Assembly (NCBI GenBank): GCA_020048405.1
Contig: JAIFMP010000081.1
Coordinates: forward strand, 1 to 41,264
DNA length: 41,264 bases
Direction of reading: 5' to 3'
From: Hydrogenophaga sp.
Lineage (GTDB): Bacteria; Pseudomonadota; Gammaproteobacteria; Burkholderiales; Burkholderiaceae_C
The notes under the pieces were generated by a model. The model was given only the letters and a program-made list of their open reading frames with translations, did no database searches and was not told the origin of the DNA. Shown piece after piece: positions 1-12,000 of the stretch. The position numbers were made by a program, and so were the translations under genes. The first letter of the stretch is position 1. The number at the start of each line of letters is the position of its first letter.

Positions 1-1672
<1,672 letters not shown>

Positions 1673-1678
1673 AAACAA

Positions 1679-1731
1679 CGTTGATAGCTAACAAATGAAT
1701 ACCATCAAGCGCTATCAGGGATTTTCGTTTT
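1679..1731 (+). repeat. Dispersed repeat, copy 1 (TTGATAGC-N20-AAGCGC class)
   Basis: TTGATAGC is followed exactly 24 bases later by the end of CAAGCGC and then TATCAGGG. This is the same spacing as the other copies in the window. It lies between the convergent TauE and CPBP genes. Read on the minus strand it supplies the last codons and the TGA of the CPBP gene. Confidence 0.75.
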
Positions 1732-2580
1732 AGCTTTCAGCTCAGGCACTCCCGGGAAAGCCAAGAGCCCCAGGGCCAACAACACCTGAAGCATCACCAC
1801 CAGTTCAAAAGGCCGTTGGGTGTCAGCCGTGGGCAGCACGGGAACGATGGTGGGCCAGAAGTTGGTGGCCGTGTGCAGCACCAGCGCAGCCGTCACGCCC
1901 CCGCCCGACCTGAGCGCCAGCCACGCAACCATCACCGACATGGCCAGCGTGCTGAGCAAAAACGTGGCCACCGTTGTGTGCGCCTGCACGGTATGGGCCT
2001 GGTAGAACAGCGGCAGGTGCCAAACGCCCCACACCAAACCCAACAGCAGGCCGGCATAGCGCCACCCCAGACGGGCCTGCAAAGCAGGCAAGGCCAACCC
2101 TCGCCAGCCAAACTCCTCGCCCAGCGGCCCGCCCAGCAACGCAATGGCCAACAGGTTCACACTGGCGAGAAGCAGGTGTCCGGTGGCGGGTGACGGTGCC
2201 ATGGTGCCGCCCATGGCCGTGTGCACACCCGCCGCAATCAGCACCACAACCAAAGGCAGTGTGAAGGCCAGCAGAAGCCATCCCCAGCCTGCAACGGGAC
2301 GCACACAGCCAACAAGCCAGTTGCGCAAGCCAGCACGCCCACGCCAGCCCCAAACCACCAGAACCGCCGCGGCGGTGGGCCCGAAACCGCCAGCCCACAT
2401 CAGCAAAGTACCCGCCCAGGGCGAGCGCAACGCGACGTGGGGAAATATCCACCAGCAAGCCCACGACAGGCCAAAAGCCAGCACCCAATAGGCTGTGAGA
2501 GCGGGGGATTGCCATCGGACCGGTTCGGCGATGGCAAGGGGAGGCTGCATGCCGGATTGGGCCGGAAACAAGGTAGGCAT
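1705..2580 (-). CDS. CPBP-family intramembrane metalloprotease
   Basis: Multi-pass membrane protein of about 291 residues with the CPBP (Abi/CAAX-protease, Rce1-like) signature. The EExxxR motif is EEFGWR, the second motif is a histidine in GVWHLPLFY, and the third is HTATNFWP. These histidines and glutamates bind the catalytic zinc within the membrane. Family members process prenylated or bacteriocin-type peptides or act in immunity, and the substrate cannot be told from sequence. The ATG at 2580 is preferred over the GTG at 2601; AGG lies upstream. The extreme C-terminus (TKIPDSA and the stop) is encoded by the dispersed repeat, so the tail was probably acquired or replaced when the repeat inserted. 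Confidence 0.85.
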   Translation of the reverse strand: MPTLFPAQSGMQPPLAIAEPVRWQSPALTAYWVLAFGLSWACWWIFPHVALRSPWAGTLLMWAGGFGPTAAAVLVVWGWRGRAGLRNWLVGCVRPVAGWGWLLLAFTLPLVVVLIAAGVHTAMGGTMAPSPATGHLLLASVNLLAIALLGGPLGEEFGWRGLALPALQARLGWRYAGLLLGLVWGVWHLPLFYQAHTVQAHTTVATFLLSTLAMSVMVAWLALRSGGGVTAALVLHTATNFWPTIVPVLPTADTQRPFELVVMLQVLLALGLLAFPGVPELKAKTKIPDSA

Positions 2581-2693
2581 GCGATGCAGCCTAAATGTCA
2601 CGCGGCATGCCGACTGTGCGCCGCCAGACGGTCGTCAGCCAGGCACTGGCCTGTCGGCACAAATGGGGCGCCGCAGGGCTGCGGCGTCAGGCA

Positions 2694-4283
2694 TTATTCC
2701 CACTCAATGGTGGCTGGCGGCTTGCTGCTCACGTCGTAGGTGACACGGTTGATACCACGCACTTCGTTGATGATGCGGCTGCTGACCTTCTTCAACAGCG
2801 CATAGGGCAGTTCGGCCCAGTCAGCCGTCATGAAGTCTGACGTTTGCACGGCGCGGCCGTCGCCCATCACGCCCACGCTCTTCACGGGCAGAAAGACCGT
2901 GAACGCCTGGCTGGTCAGGTCGTACCACGTCTTGCCAGTTTCAGCGTCCACAAAGTTGCGCAGTTCTTCGATGAAGATGGCATCGGCCCGGCGCAGCAGG
3001 TCAGCGTATTCCTTCTTGACCTCACCGAGGATTCGCACACCCAGGCCGGGGCCTGGGAAAGGATGGCGGTAGACCATGTCGTGCGGCAGGCCCAGGGCCA
3101 CACCCAGCTCACGCACCTCGTCTTTGAACAGATCGCGCAGCGGTTCGAGCAGTTTCAATCCGAGCTGTTCCGGCAAACCACCCACGTTGTGGTGGCTCTT
3201 GATGGTGACAGCCTTCTTGCTTTTGGCACCGCCCGACTCGATCACATCCGGGTAGATGGTGCCTTGCGCCAGAAACGTTGCTCCCTTTCGTGAAGCATCA
3301 CCTTTTTTCAAAGCAAGCGCTGAGGCCTTGAAAACCTCTACAAATTCGCGCCCGATGATTTTGCGCTTGGCTTCGGGGTCGCTCACTCCAGCCAGGTGCC
3401 CCAGGAACTGATCGGATGCATCCACCCGGATCACCTTCGCGTGCAGCTTGCCCACGAACATGTCCATCACCATGTCACCTTCATTCAACCGCAGCAGGCC
3501 ATGGTCAACAAACACACAGGTGAGTTGGTCGCCAATGGCGCGGTGAATCAGGGCGGCAGCCACCGATGAATCTACGCCGCCCGACAGGCCCAGGATGACC
3601 TCTTCGTCACCCACCTGAGCACGGATTTTTTCAACCGCCTCGGCAATGTGGTCGCGCATGACCCAGTCGGGCCGGGTGCCACAGATGCCCAGCACAAAAC
3701 GCTCCAGCAGTGCCTTGCCTTGCACGGTGTGAGTCACTTCGGGGTGAAACTGCACAGCGTAGAAGTGGCGGGCCTCATCGGCCATGCCGGCAATGGGGCA
3801 TGAATCGGTGGACGCCATCAGCTTAAAGCCGGGTGGCAGTTCGGTGACCTTGTCCCCGTGGCTCATCCACACCTTGAGCATGCCGTGACCTTCGGCGGTG
3901 GTGAAGTCAGCGATGTCTTTCAACAGCTCGGTGTGGCCACGGGCGCGCACCTCGGCGTAGCCAAATTCTCGGGTGTTGGAACCTTCCACCTTGCCGCCCA
4001 GCTGCTGCGCCATGGTCTGCATGCCATAGCAAATGCCCAGCACGGGAATGCCCAGTTGGTAGACGGCATCAGGGGCTTTGTCATCCACCTCGTACACGCT
4101 GGCGTGGCTGCCCGACAGGATCACGCCTTTGAGTTGGCCATCGGCCGCGAACTCGCGCACCCACTCATCGGTCACATCGCAAGGGTGAACTTCGCAGTAC
4201 ACATGGGCCTCGCGCACACGGCGGGCAATGAGCTGCGTGACCTGGGAGCCGAAATCGAGGATGAGGATTTTTTGGTGCTGCAT
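2694..4283 (-). CDS. guaA: Glutamine-hydrolysing GMP synthase
   Basis: Converts XMP, ATP and glutamine to GMP, the last step of guanine nucleotide synthesis. At 529 residues it has the usual family length and layout. The N-terminal class I glutamine amidotransferase has its nucleophile in [13 protein letters not shown] and the His/Glu of the triad in QFHPEVTHT. The ATP-pyrophosphatase domain has the PP-loop [10 protein letters not shown]. The C-terminal dimerisation domain ends in PPATIEWE, as in nearly all GuaA proteins. It lies downstream of guaB on the same strand, separated by an 85-bp gap that contains a terminator hairpin. Confidence 0.98.
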   Translation of the reverse strand: MQHQKILILDFGSQVTQLIARRVREAHVYCEVHPCDVTDEWVREFAADGQLKGVILSGSHASVYEVDDKAPDAVYQLGIPVLGICYGMQTMAQQLGGKVEGSNTREFGYAEVRARGHTELLKDIADFTTAEGHGMLKVWMSHGDKVTELPPGFKLMASTDSCPIAGMADEARHFYAVQFHPEVTHTVQGKALLERFVLGICGTRPDWVMRDHIAEAVEKIRAQVGDEEVILGLSGGVDSSVAAALIHRAIGDQLTCVFVDHGLLRLNEGDMVMDMFVGKLHAKVIRVDASDQFLGHLAGVSDPEAKRKIIGREFVEVFKASALALKKGDASRKGATFLAQGTIYPDVIESGGAKSKKAVTIKSHHNVGGLPEQLGLKLLEPLRDLFKDEVRELGVALGLPHDMVYRHPFPGPGLGVRILGEVKKEYADLLRRADAIFIEELRNFVDAETGKTWYDLTSQAFTVFLPVKSVGVMGDGRAVQTSDFMTADWAELPYALLKKVSSRIINEVRGINRVTYDVSSKPPATIEWE

Positions 4284-4320
4284 GGTGCGTCAGTCGGGGC
4301 AGTCGAAGTGAAGGCAGGCA

Positions 4321-4355
4321 AAAAGAAAAAGCCGCTCCCGTGAGGGATGCGGCTT
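4321..4355 (-). terminator. Rho-independent terminator between guaB and guaA
   Basis: On the minus strand, AAGCCGC-A-TCCC and GGGA-GCGGCTT form an 11-bp stem with one bulged A around a TCAC loop, followed by TTTTTCTTTTT. The form is that of an intrinsic terminator. It sits just after guaB and just before guaA, so it would end or attenuate guaB transcripts and set guaA expression apart. Confidence 0.8.
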
Positions 4356-4368
4356 GCTGGCAAGGTGT

Positions 4369-6482
<2,114 letters not shown>

Positions 6483-6505
6483 AGTGTTTTGGGGCAGCGC
6501 CCGGC

Positions 6506-6835
6506 TCAGTATCCCGCTTTGGCGCCGGGCCGTTTGTTGGCAAACAAGCCCGCTGCCTTGCTGCCTTGCTTGCTGAACCGCTTGCGCCGGGCCTCTTTCG
6601 GGTCTGCGGTCAGCGGTCGGTAGACCTCTACCCTGTCGAACTCGCGCAACGGCGTCTTCAAACTGGCAGGCAAGTTCCACACGCCAAACGACAGGTCGGG
6701 CATGGACGCGAAACCGAAACGTTCTGTCCAGCCTGAGCGGGCCAAAGCAGTGGCCACCGTCGCACCGTCGGGCACCTCCACAGAGTCCTCAATGACCTGA
6801 CGCGGTGCAGGCGACCAAACCAGGGACACTTTCAT
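6506..6835 (-). CDS. rnfH: RnfH/RatB-family ubiquitin-like protein
   Basis: A 109-residue protein of the RnfH family (PF03658), with a beta-grasp fold. Motifs: SLVWSPAPRQVIEDSVEVPDG at the N-terminus, GVWNLPASLKTPLREFDRVEVYRPL near residues 60-80, and the basic tail DPKEARRKRF. E. coli RatB, beside ratA, belongs to this family; its biochemical role is not settled. The ATG at 6835 replaces the longer track ORF because family members begin MKVSLVW and because the start overlaps the ratA stop in TGATG, which indicates coupled translation. Confidence 0.9.
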   Translation of the reverse strand: MKVSLVWSPAPRQVIEDSVEVPDGATVATALARSGWTERFGFASMPDLSFGVWNLPASLKTPLREFDRVEVYRPLTADPKEARRKRFSKQGSKAAGLFANKRPGAKAGY

Positions 6836-7287
6836 CAGCCGCTGCCAGGGCCGTACACCTGGTCTGCACGCTTGACGAACGCATCGACCAGGTTGGCGGC
6901 TATTTTGTCGAAAACAGGTCCTACTAGTGTTGCCAGTGCGGCGTTCGAAAATCCGTAATTGAGCTTGAAGTCCACTTTGCACGCGCGCTGTGTGCCATCA
7001 CCCAAAGGCGTGAACTCCCAGGTGCCATCCAGCCGGGAAAACGGGCCGTCCACCAGGTGCATGACCACCTTGCGGTCTGGCTCGTGCGTGTTGCGGGTGG
7101 TGAAGCTCTGCTTGAGCCCACTGAGCGCCATGCCCACTTTGGCGGTCATGCCTGATTCCGACGCATCGAGCACCGTCGTGTGGTCGCACCAAGGCAAAAA
7201 AGCGGGGTAGCTTCCGACATCGGTCACCAACGCGAACATTTCGTGGGCGCTGTGCCAGAGCAGGACTGATTTGTGAACGCTTTTCAT
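6835..7287 (-). CDS. ratA: RatA-family START-domain protein (ribosome association toxin / coenzyme Q-binding COQ10 homologue)
   Basis: A 150-residue SRPBCC/START-fold protein. Recognisable segments are MKSVHKSVLLWHSAHEMFALV, YPAFLPWC, SRLDGTWEF and GPVFDKIAANLVDAFVKRAD. E. coli RatA was reported to bind 50S subunits and block 70S formation; eukaryotic homologues (Coq10) bind ubiquinone, so a lipid-binding role is also possible. The start at 7287 matches the family N-terminus, and the longer track ORF runs into smpB on the other strand. The smpB<->ratA-rnfH divergent arrangement is conserved across proteobacteria and supports the assignment. Confidence 0.92.
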   Translation of the reverse strand: MKSVHKSVLLWHSAHEMFALVTDVGSYPAFLPWCDHTTVLDASESGMTAKVGMALSGLKQSFTTRNTHEPDRKVVMHLVDGPFSRLDGTWEFTPLGDGTQRACKVDFKLNYGFSNAALATLVGPVFDKIAANLVDAFVKRADQVYGPGSG

Positions 7288-7300
7288 ACAATGGGGAGGC

Positions 7301-7329
7301 TTGGGCGATTGTATTCGCCGGGGTATTTT
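7301..7329 (+). promoter_or_regulatory. Candidate smpB promoter
   Basis: TTGGGC, 17 bases, TATTTT, ending 13 bases before the smpB ATG. The 5' leader would be very short. Some promoter is required in the ratA/smpB divergent gap, but this match is modest. Confidence 0.35.
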
Positions 7330-7342
7330 CCACCTTGCCTGA

Positions 7343-7853
7343 ATGACCACCTCCAAACCCACAGCCCCGCTCTCTGCCGCTGCAGGCAAATCCACCAAAA
7401 AAGCAGAAACCAAACCTGTTGTCACACGCATTGCCGACAACAAGAAAGCCGTCTTCAACTACCACATTGAAGAGCGCCACGAAGCAGGCATGGTGCTGCA
7501 GGGATGGGAAGTCAAGGCATTGCGCGAAGGCAAGGTGCAGCTGACCGACGGCTATGTGATCGTCCGCGAGGGCGAGTTGTACCTGATTGGCTGCCAGATC
7601 AACCCCCTGCGCACAGCCTCCACCCATGTGACAGAAATTGCTGCTGCACAAAGACGAAATCCGCCGGCTGATGGGCAAGGTCGAGCAGAAAGGCTACACC
7701 TTGGTGCCGCTGAACCTGCACTGGAAAAGCGGCAAAGTGAAATGCGAAGTCGCGTTGGGCAAAGGCAAGGCGGAGCACGACAAGCGCGACACCATCAAGG
7801 ACCGTGAAGGCAAACGCGAAGTAGAGCGGGCCATGAAAGTCCACAACCGCTGA
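7343..7853 (+). pseudogene. smpB: SsrA-binding protein SmpB, interrupted by a ~20-base deletion and frameshift
   Basis: SmpB carries tmRNA to stalled ribosomes. The first frame gives a good SmpB N-terminus ([54 protein letters not shown]). It then leaves the family. The rest ([41 protein letters not shown], ending MKVHNR) is in a different frame starting near 7632. SmpB proteins normally have about six residues plus an (R/Q)K pair between THVT and LLLHK (type PDAARTRK). The sequence GTGACAGAAATTG therefore looks like a ~20-nt deletion (2 mod 3) with AC at both ends. As written no full SmpB can be made. Assembly error and real loss cannot be separated from sequence alone. Confidence 0.9.
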
Positions 7854-7924
7854 GAGTGTGTGGGGTACCAGCGGCAGCGAAGCTCACCGCCACCTTGCAT
7901 GCATTCTGGCCACTGAAAAAACGA

Positions 7925-9097
7925 TCAGCCCAAGCCTCGCAAAGGGTGTGCGTGTGCAGGCCACGGGCTGACAAAAAACGGACTGACCATGTCTGCGGCG
8001 ACATCGTCCCCCCGAGATGGCAACCATTCTGGCTGGTGGTCTTTGTCGATGGCAAGCGCGCGTATCCCTTCAACCGTTTCACTCTCGGATGCCGTGCGGC
8101 CGAGGTGAACGGGATGAAAACAGTGCCGCACCATGTCCCGCTCCATGCGCAGATCGTCGGCCAGGCCCATGCGGCGGGCACGACGAATCTGCTCCAGCAC
8201 CACGGCCAGCATCAGAGGTGAACGCCTGCGCAAAGTGGCGAGTGTGGTTTGAGCAAACTCAGACGCATCAGCCGCCAGAGCGACCAGAATGTCTGGCACG
8301 GTGTCCAGCGAAAAACACTGGTCAATTTTGCCTCTGACGCTTTTACTGTTTGGTATTTGCGCTATGAATTTCGTTTCAACCAGGTGTTCAACCGCATTGG
8401 CCGATTCGAAGGGGGTGGACTGAAGCTCGGCCCACACCACATTGAGCCGGGCCGCATCCAGACAGCCGTCTGCCAGCCCGAAGGCAACGGCATCACCAGC
8501 CTCGATGGTTTGCCCCGTCAAAGCCAGCCACTCACCCACGCGCCCGGGACAACGGCTCAGAAAAAAGCCTCCGCCCACATCAGGAAACAGTCCAATGCCA
8601 GTTTCGGGCATCGCCATTTGGGTGCGTTGAGTCACCACCCGCAAGCTCGCCCCCTGGCTGATGCCCATTCCCCCACCCATGACGATGCCATCCATGAACG
8701 CGATGTAGGGCTTGGGATAGGTGTGTATCAGGTGATTGAGGCGGTACTCCTCTGTAAAAAAATCTTCCAGCCGTGGGTCGCCAGCCAATGCAGCCTGATG
8801 GAAAAAGCGAATGTCTCCGCCAGCACAAAAGGCGCCGAACGGCCCTTGTTTACCGGTACCACGCACCGCGACGGCCAGCACAGCCGGGTCGTCACGCCAC
8901 TGCTCAAGAGCAGACGTGAGGGCCCGCACCATGTCGAGAGACAGCGCGTTGAGCGCGCGAGGACGGTTGAGTGTGATGCACCCGACGCGGCCGTGTCGCT
9001 CGGCCAAGACATCCAGGGTGACAAGTGGGACCGGTACCGGGGCGGCATCGGCAGAGGTTGCGACGGCGGCTTCGGCGGGCAGAGGGGCTGTGGTCAT
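7925..9097 (-). CDS. Enoyl-CoA hydratase/isomerase-family protein, probable 3-hydroxyisobutyryl-CoA hydrolase
   Basis: A 390-residue crotonase-fold enzyme. The oxyanion-hole segments are FCAGGDIRFF and GIVMGGGMGIS. The segment MPETGIGLFPDVGGGFFLSR and the extended C-terminal half (VLEQIRRARRMGLADDLRME; FFVSPWPAHAHPL) are typical of 3-hydroxyisobutyryl-CoA hydrolases of valine catabolism rather than short enoyl-CoA hydratases. The start at 9097 (MTTAPLPAEA) drops an unrelated N-terminal extension of the track ORF. The N-terminal ~30 residues are Ala/Pro-rich and non-conserved. One copy of the dispersed repeat lies in frame around residues 241-258 (FIAQIPNSKSVRGKI), near a family-variable loop. 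A 31-bp gap separates it from the upstream EamA gene, so co-transcription is likely. Confidence 0.87.
   Translation of the reverse strand: MTTAPLPAEAAVATSADAAPVPVPLVTLDVLAERHGRVGCITLNRPRALNALSLDMVRALTSALEQWRDDPAVLAVAVRGTGKQGPFGAFCAGGDIRFFHQAALAGDPRLEDFFTEEYRLNHLIHTYPKPYIAFMDGIVMGGGMGISQGASLRVVTQRTQMAMPETGIGLFPDVGGGFFLSRCPGRVGEWLALTGQTIEAGDAVAFGLADGCLDAARLNVVWAELQSTPFESANAVEHLVETKFIAQIPNSKSVRGKIDQCFSLDTVPDILVALAADASEFAQTTLATLRRRSPLMLAVVLEQIRRARRMGLADDLRMERDMVRHCFHPVHLGRTASESETVEGIRALAIDKDHQPEWLPSRGDDVAADMVSPFFVSPWPAHAHPLRGLG
8323..8376 (-). repeat. Dispersed repeat, copy 2, inside the CoA hydrolase gene
   Basis: The minus strand reads TTCATAGC, 20 bases, AAGCGTCAGAGGCAAAATTG, with the standard 24-base spacing between TAGC and CAGAGGC. 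It is read in frame by the host gene. Confidence 0.75.
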
Positions 9098-9128
9098 GGG
9101 GTTTTCCGGTGCACTGGACACCGAAGGA

Positions 9129-10049
9129 TCATGCCACGATGGATGGAGGTGGTTCCTGCATTTGTGCAGCGGTGCGTCTCTCGCGCCACCCCAGAATTTC
9201 ATTGGTGAGCAGTGCACCGACCACCAGGCTGCCGCCTGTCAGCACATGGTTGCCCGGCACTTCATTGGCCCCCACCCAGGCCAGCAAGGTACCAAACAGC
9301 ACCTCCAGCAAAGCCAGCAGCGACACCTCGGGCGCGCTGAGCACCCGGGCACACACCACAGACAATGCGCACGGGATGGCGAGCTGGAAAGCCCCCAAGC
9401 CCGCCAACAAGGCTAGGTCGTGTGCGCTGGCAGCCATGGGCCAGGCCAGCGGCAAGGTCACCACCGAGGAAATGAGTGCCCCCACCAGCACGGCCGGCAC
9501 CAAATCCAACTGACGACCCTGTTGCCGGTTGCGCTGCACGAGTGTCCAGTTGACTGCGGCTGCCACCGGCACGCACAAGGCCACCAGTGTGCCCTCCACA
9601 CCGCCGCTGGAGAGCTGGCTTGCAAACATCCATGCAATGCCCACACCTGCCACCACAATCGCGCCCCAGGTGCGGCGGGCCAACCGGTGACCAGTGAACA
9701 CACGTGACACCAATGCCGTCAGCAAAGGGCCTGCGGCCAGCGTCACGAGCACATTGGCCACCGTGGTCAAGGTCAGCGCAACCATGAAGGCGGTGAACAT
9801 CACCGCCCAGCACACACCCGACAGCCACAGAACACCTCCTGCAGCCCGCATGCGGGCCCAAACCCCCCACCCCTGCCACAGCGGCAACACGACCACCAGG
9901 GTCAGCAGCGTGAAGAAGCTGCGCCAGAAGGTGACTTCGAACGCTTTGGCTGCCTCCAGGTGACGGGTCACCACCCCGGCTGTGGACCAGAGCAGGGTAA
10001 CGACCACCATCAACACGACGGCTTGGCAGTGGGAGAGTTTGCTGTTCAT
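9129..10049 (-). CDS. EamA/DMT-superfamily transporter
   Basis: A 306-residue inner-membrane protein with about ten hydrophobic segments arranged as two EamA repeats, the pattern of drug/metabolite exporters. It begins MNSKLSHCQAVVLMVVVTLLWSTAGVVTRHLE, the typical first helix with a WSTAGV motif. The second repeat contains SAPEVSLLALLEVLFGTLLAW and the usual GGSLVVGALL end. Its substrate is not predictable. The start at 10049 is chosen over 10085 because the shorter form begins at the first membrane segment as in the family. It lies downstream of typA, after a strong hairpin, and upstream of the CoA hydrolase gene. Confidence 0.88.
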   Translation of the reverse strand: MNSKLSHCQAVVLMVVVTLLWSTAGVVTRHLEAAKAFEVTFWRSFFTLLTLVVVLPLWQGWGVWARMRAAGGVLWLSGVCWAVMFTAFMVALTLTTVANVLVTLAAGPLLTALVSRVFTGHRLARRTWGAIVVAGVGIAWMFASQLSSGGVEGTLVALCVPVAAAVNWTLVQRNRQQGRQLDLVPAVLVGALISSVVTLPLAWPMAASAHDLALLAGLGAFQLAIPCALSVVCARVLSAPEVSLLALLEVLFGTLLAWVGANEVPGNHVLTGGSLVVGALLTNEILGWRERRTAAQMQEPPPSIVA

Positions 10050-10072
10050 GCTGGTGGCTGCTCCGGAAACAC

Positions 10073-10096
10073 ACAACGGGGCCAAAGCCCCGTTGT
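10073..10096 (-). terminator. Perfect 10-bp hairpin after typA
   Basis: ACAACGGGGC-CAAA-GCCCCGTTGT is a perfect inverted repeat with a four-base loop, 25-50 bases past the typA stop. On the minus strand it is followed by GTGTTT rather than a full T run, so it is a probable but not ideal intrinsic terminator for the long rimP-typA operon. Confidence 0.65.
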
Positions 10097-10121
10097 TCTG
10101 AATGCGCGGATCCGCGTGAGA

Positions 10122-11948
10122 TCAGGCCTTGGCAGCGCGCTTGCGGTCGTGCTCTTTCAGGAAGCGCTTGCGCAGGCGCACGCTCTTGGGCGTGATTTCC
10201 ACCAGTTCGTCGTCTTCGATGAATTCCACGCCGTATTCAAGGTTCAACTCGATCGGTGGGGTGATCTTGATGGCGTCTTCCTTGCCCGACACGCGGAAGT
10301 TGGTCAGCTGCTTGGTGCGGGTGGCGTTCACCACCAAGTCGTTGTCGCGGTTGTGGATGCCCACGATCATGCCTTCGTACACCGGGTCATTCGCCTTCAC
10401 GAACATGCGGCCACGGTCGTCGAGCTTGCCCAGGGCATAGGTGAAAATTTCGCCATCGTCCATGGAAATCAGCACGCCGTTTTTGCGGCTGGCGATGTCG
10501 CCCTTGTGGGGCTCGTAGCTGTCAAAAATGTTGGCGATCAGGCCAGAACCACGGGTCAGGTTCAAAAACTCGTTGGTGAAACCGATCAGGCCCCGGGCAG
10601 GAATGCGGTATTCCAGACGCACGCGGCCACGGCCGTCCGGCTCCATGTTGACCAGCTCGCCCTTGCGCTCGCCCAAAGCCTGCATCACGCCGCCCTGGTG
10701 CTGCTCTTCGATGTCGGCGGTCACCATTTCAATAGGCTCGTGGCGCACGCCATCCACATCGCGGAACACCACGCGAGGCTTGGACACAGCCAGCTCGTAG
10801 CCTTCGCGGCGCATGTTCTCCAGCAGGATGGTCAGGTGCAGTTCGCCGCGGCCAGACACTTCGAAAATACCGTCTTCATCGGTTTCACGCACACGTAAAG
10901 CCACGTTGTGTTGCAGCTCTTTCTGCAGGCGGTCCCAGATCTGGCGGCTGGTGACGTACTTGCCTTCGCGGCCAGCCAGGGGGCTGGTGTTCACGCAGAA
11001 GTTCATGGTCAGCGTGGGCTCATCCACCTTGAGCATGGGCAGCGGGGTGGGAGTGATTGGGTCGGTGATAGTCACGCCGATGCCGATGTCGGCAATGCCA
11101 TTGACCAGCACGATGTCGCCAGGGCCTGCTTCGGTCACCTGAACGCGGTCCAGCCCCTGGAAGGTCAATACCTGGTTGATGCGGCCCTTGACGGTCTTGC
11201 CATCAGGGCCTTCCATCACCACCACGTCCATCGACGGTTTGATGGTGCCTTGGCTGATACGGCCCACACCAATGCGGCCCACGAAAGTGGAGAAGTCCAA
11301 TGCGGACACTTGCAGTTGCAGGGGTGCGGATGCGTCACCGGAGTTCGGTGGCACGTGTTTCAGGATGGTGTTGAACAGGGCTGACATGTCAGGGCCCCAC
11401 TGCTCGCCAGGTGCGCCCTCTTCCAGCGAAGACCAGCCGTTGATACCTGAGGCATACACCACGGGAAAGTCCAGCTGCTCGTCGGTGGCACCGAGTTTGT
11501 CAAACAGGTCAAACGCGGCGTTGACCACTTTGTCAGGGTTGGCACCGGGCTTGTCGACCTTGTTCACCACCACGATGGGCTTCAGACCGAGGGCCAAGGC
11601 CTTCTTGGTCACAAAGCGCGTCTGGGGCATGGGGCCTTCCTGCGCGTCGATCAGCAGCAACACGCTGTCGACCATGGACAGGGCGCGCTCCACCTCGCCG
11701 CCGAAGTCCGCATGCCCGGGGGTGTCGACGATGTTGATGTGGGTGCCTTCCCAGCTCACGGCACAGTTCTTGGCCAGGATGGTGATGCCACGCTCTTTTT
11801 CGATGGCGTTGTTGTCCATCACGGTATCCACCACCTTTTCGTGTTCGGCAAATGTGCCGGACTGACGCAGCAGTTGGTCAACCATGGTGGTTTTGCCGTG
11901 GTCGACGTGGGCAATGATGGCAATGTTGCGGATTTGTTTTTGACTCAT
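10122..11948 (-). CDS. typA: Ribosome-associated translational GTPase TypA/BipA
   Basis: A 608-residue translational GTPase involved in 50S assembly and stress or cold adaptation. The N-terminus is IAIIAHVDHGKTTMVDQLL (P loop), followed by ERGITILAKN (switch I), DTPGHADFGGEVER (G3) and VVNKVDKPGA (G4). EF-G-like domains II, III and V follow, then the BipA-specific C-terminal domain (GLIGFTNEFLNLTRGSG). AGGA lies 8 bases before the ATG. It is the last gene of the rimP-nusA-infB-rbfA-truB-typA run, 52 bp after truB. Confidence 0.98.
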   Translation of the reverse strand: MSQKQIRNIAIIAHVDHGKTTMVDQLLRQSGTFAEHEKVVDTVMDNNAIEKERGITILAKNCAVSWEGTHINIVDTPGHADFGGEVERALSMVDSVLLLIDAQEGPMPQTRFVTKKALALGLKPIVVVNKVDKPGANPDKVVNAAFDLFDKLGATDEQLDFPVVYASGINGWSSLEEGAPGEQWGPDMSALFNTILKHVPPNSGDASAPLQLQVSALDFSTFVGRIGVGRISQGTIKPSMDVVVMEGPDGKTVKGRINQVLTFQGLDRVQVTEAGPGDIVLVNGIADIGIGVTITDPITPTPLPMLKVDEPTLTMNFCVNTSPLAGREGKYVTSRQIWDRLQKELQHNVALRVRETDEDGIFEVSGRGELHLTILLENMRREGYELAVSKPRVVFRDVDGVRHEPIEMVTADIEEQHQGGVMQALGERKGELVNMEPDGRGRVRLEYRIPARGLIGFTNEFLNLTRGSGLIANIFDSYEPHKGDIASRKNGVLISMDDGEIFTYALGKLDDRGRMFVKANDPVYEGMIVGIHNRDNDLVVNATRTKQLTNFRVSGKEDAIKITPPIELNLEYGVEFIEDDELVEITPKSVRLRKRFLKEHDRKRAAKA

Positions 11949-12000
11949 GGGTACATCCTGAAGAACTTGAAAAATGCGTCTGGCTGAAGGGCTGCGCGGG

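Noticed and set aside
6488-6532. GCCCGGC...GCCGGGC inverted repeat after the DUF4124 gene as a terminator
   Set aside because: The loop is about 18-20 bases, there is no T run, and half of it is coding for rnfH; not convincing.
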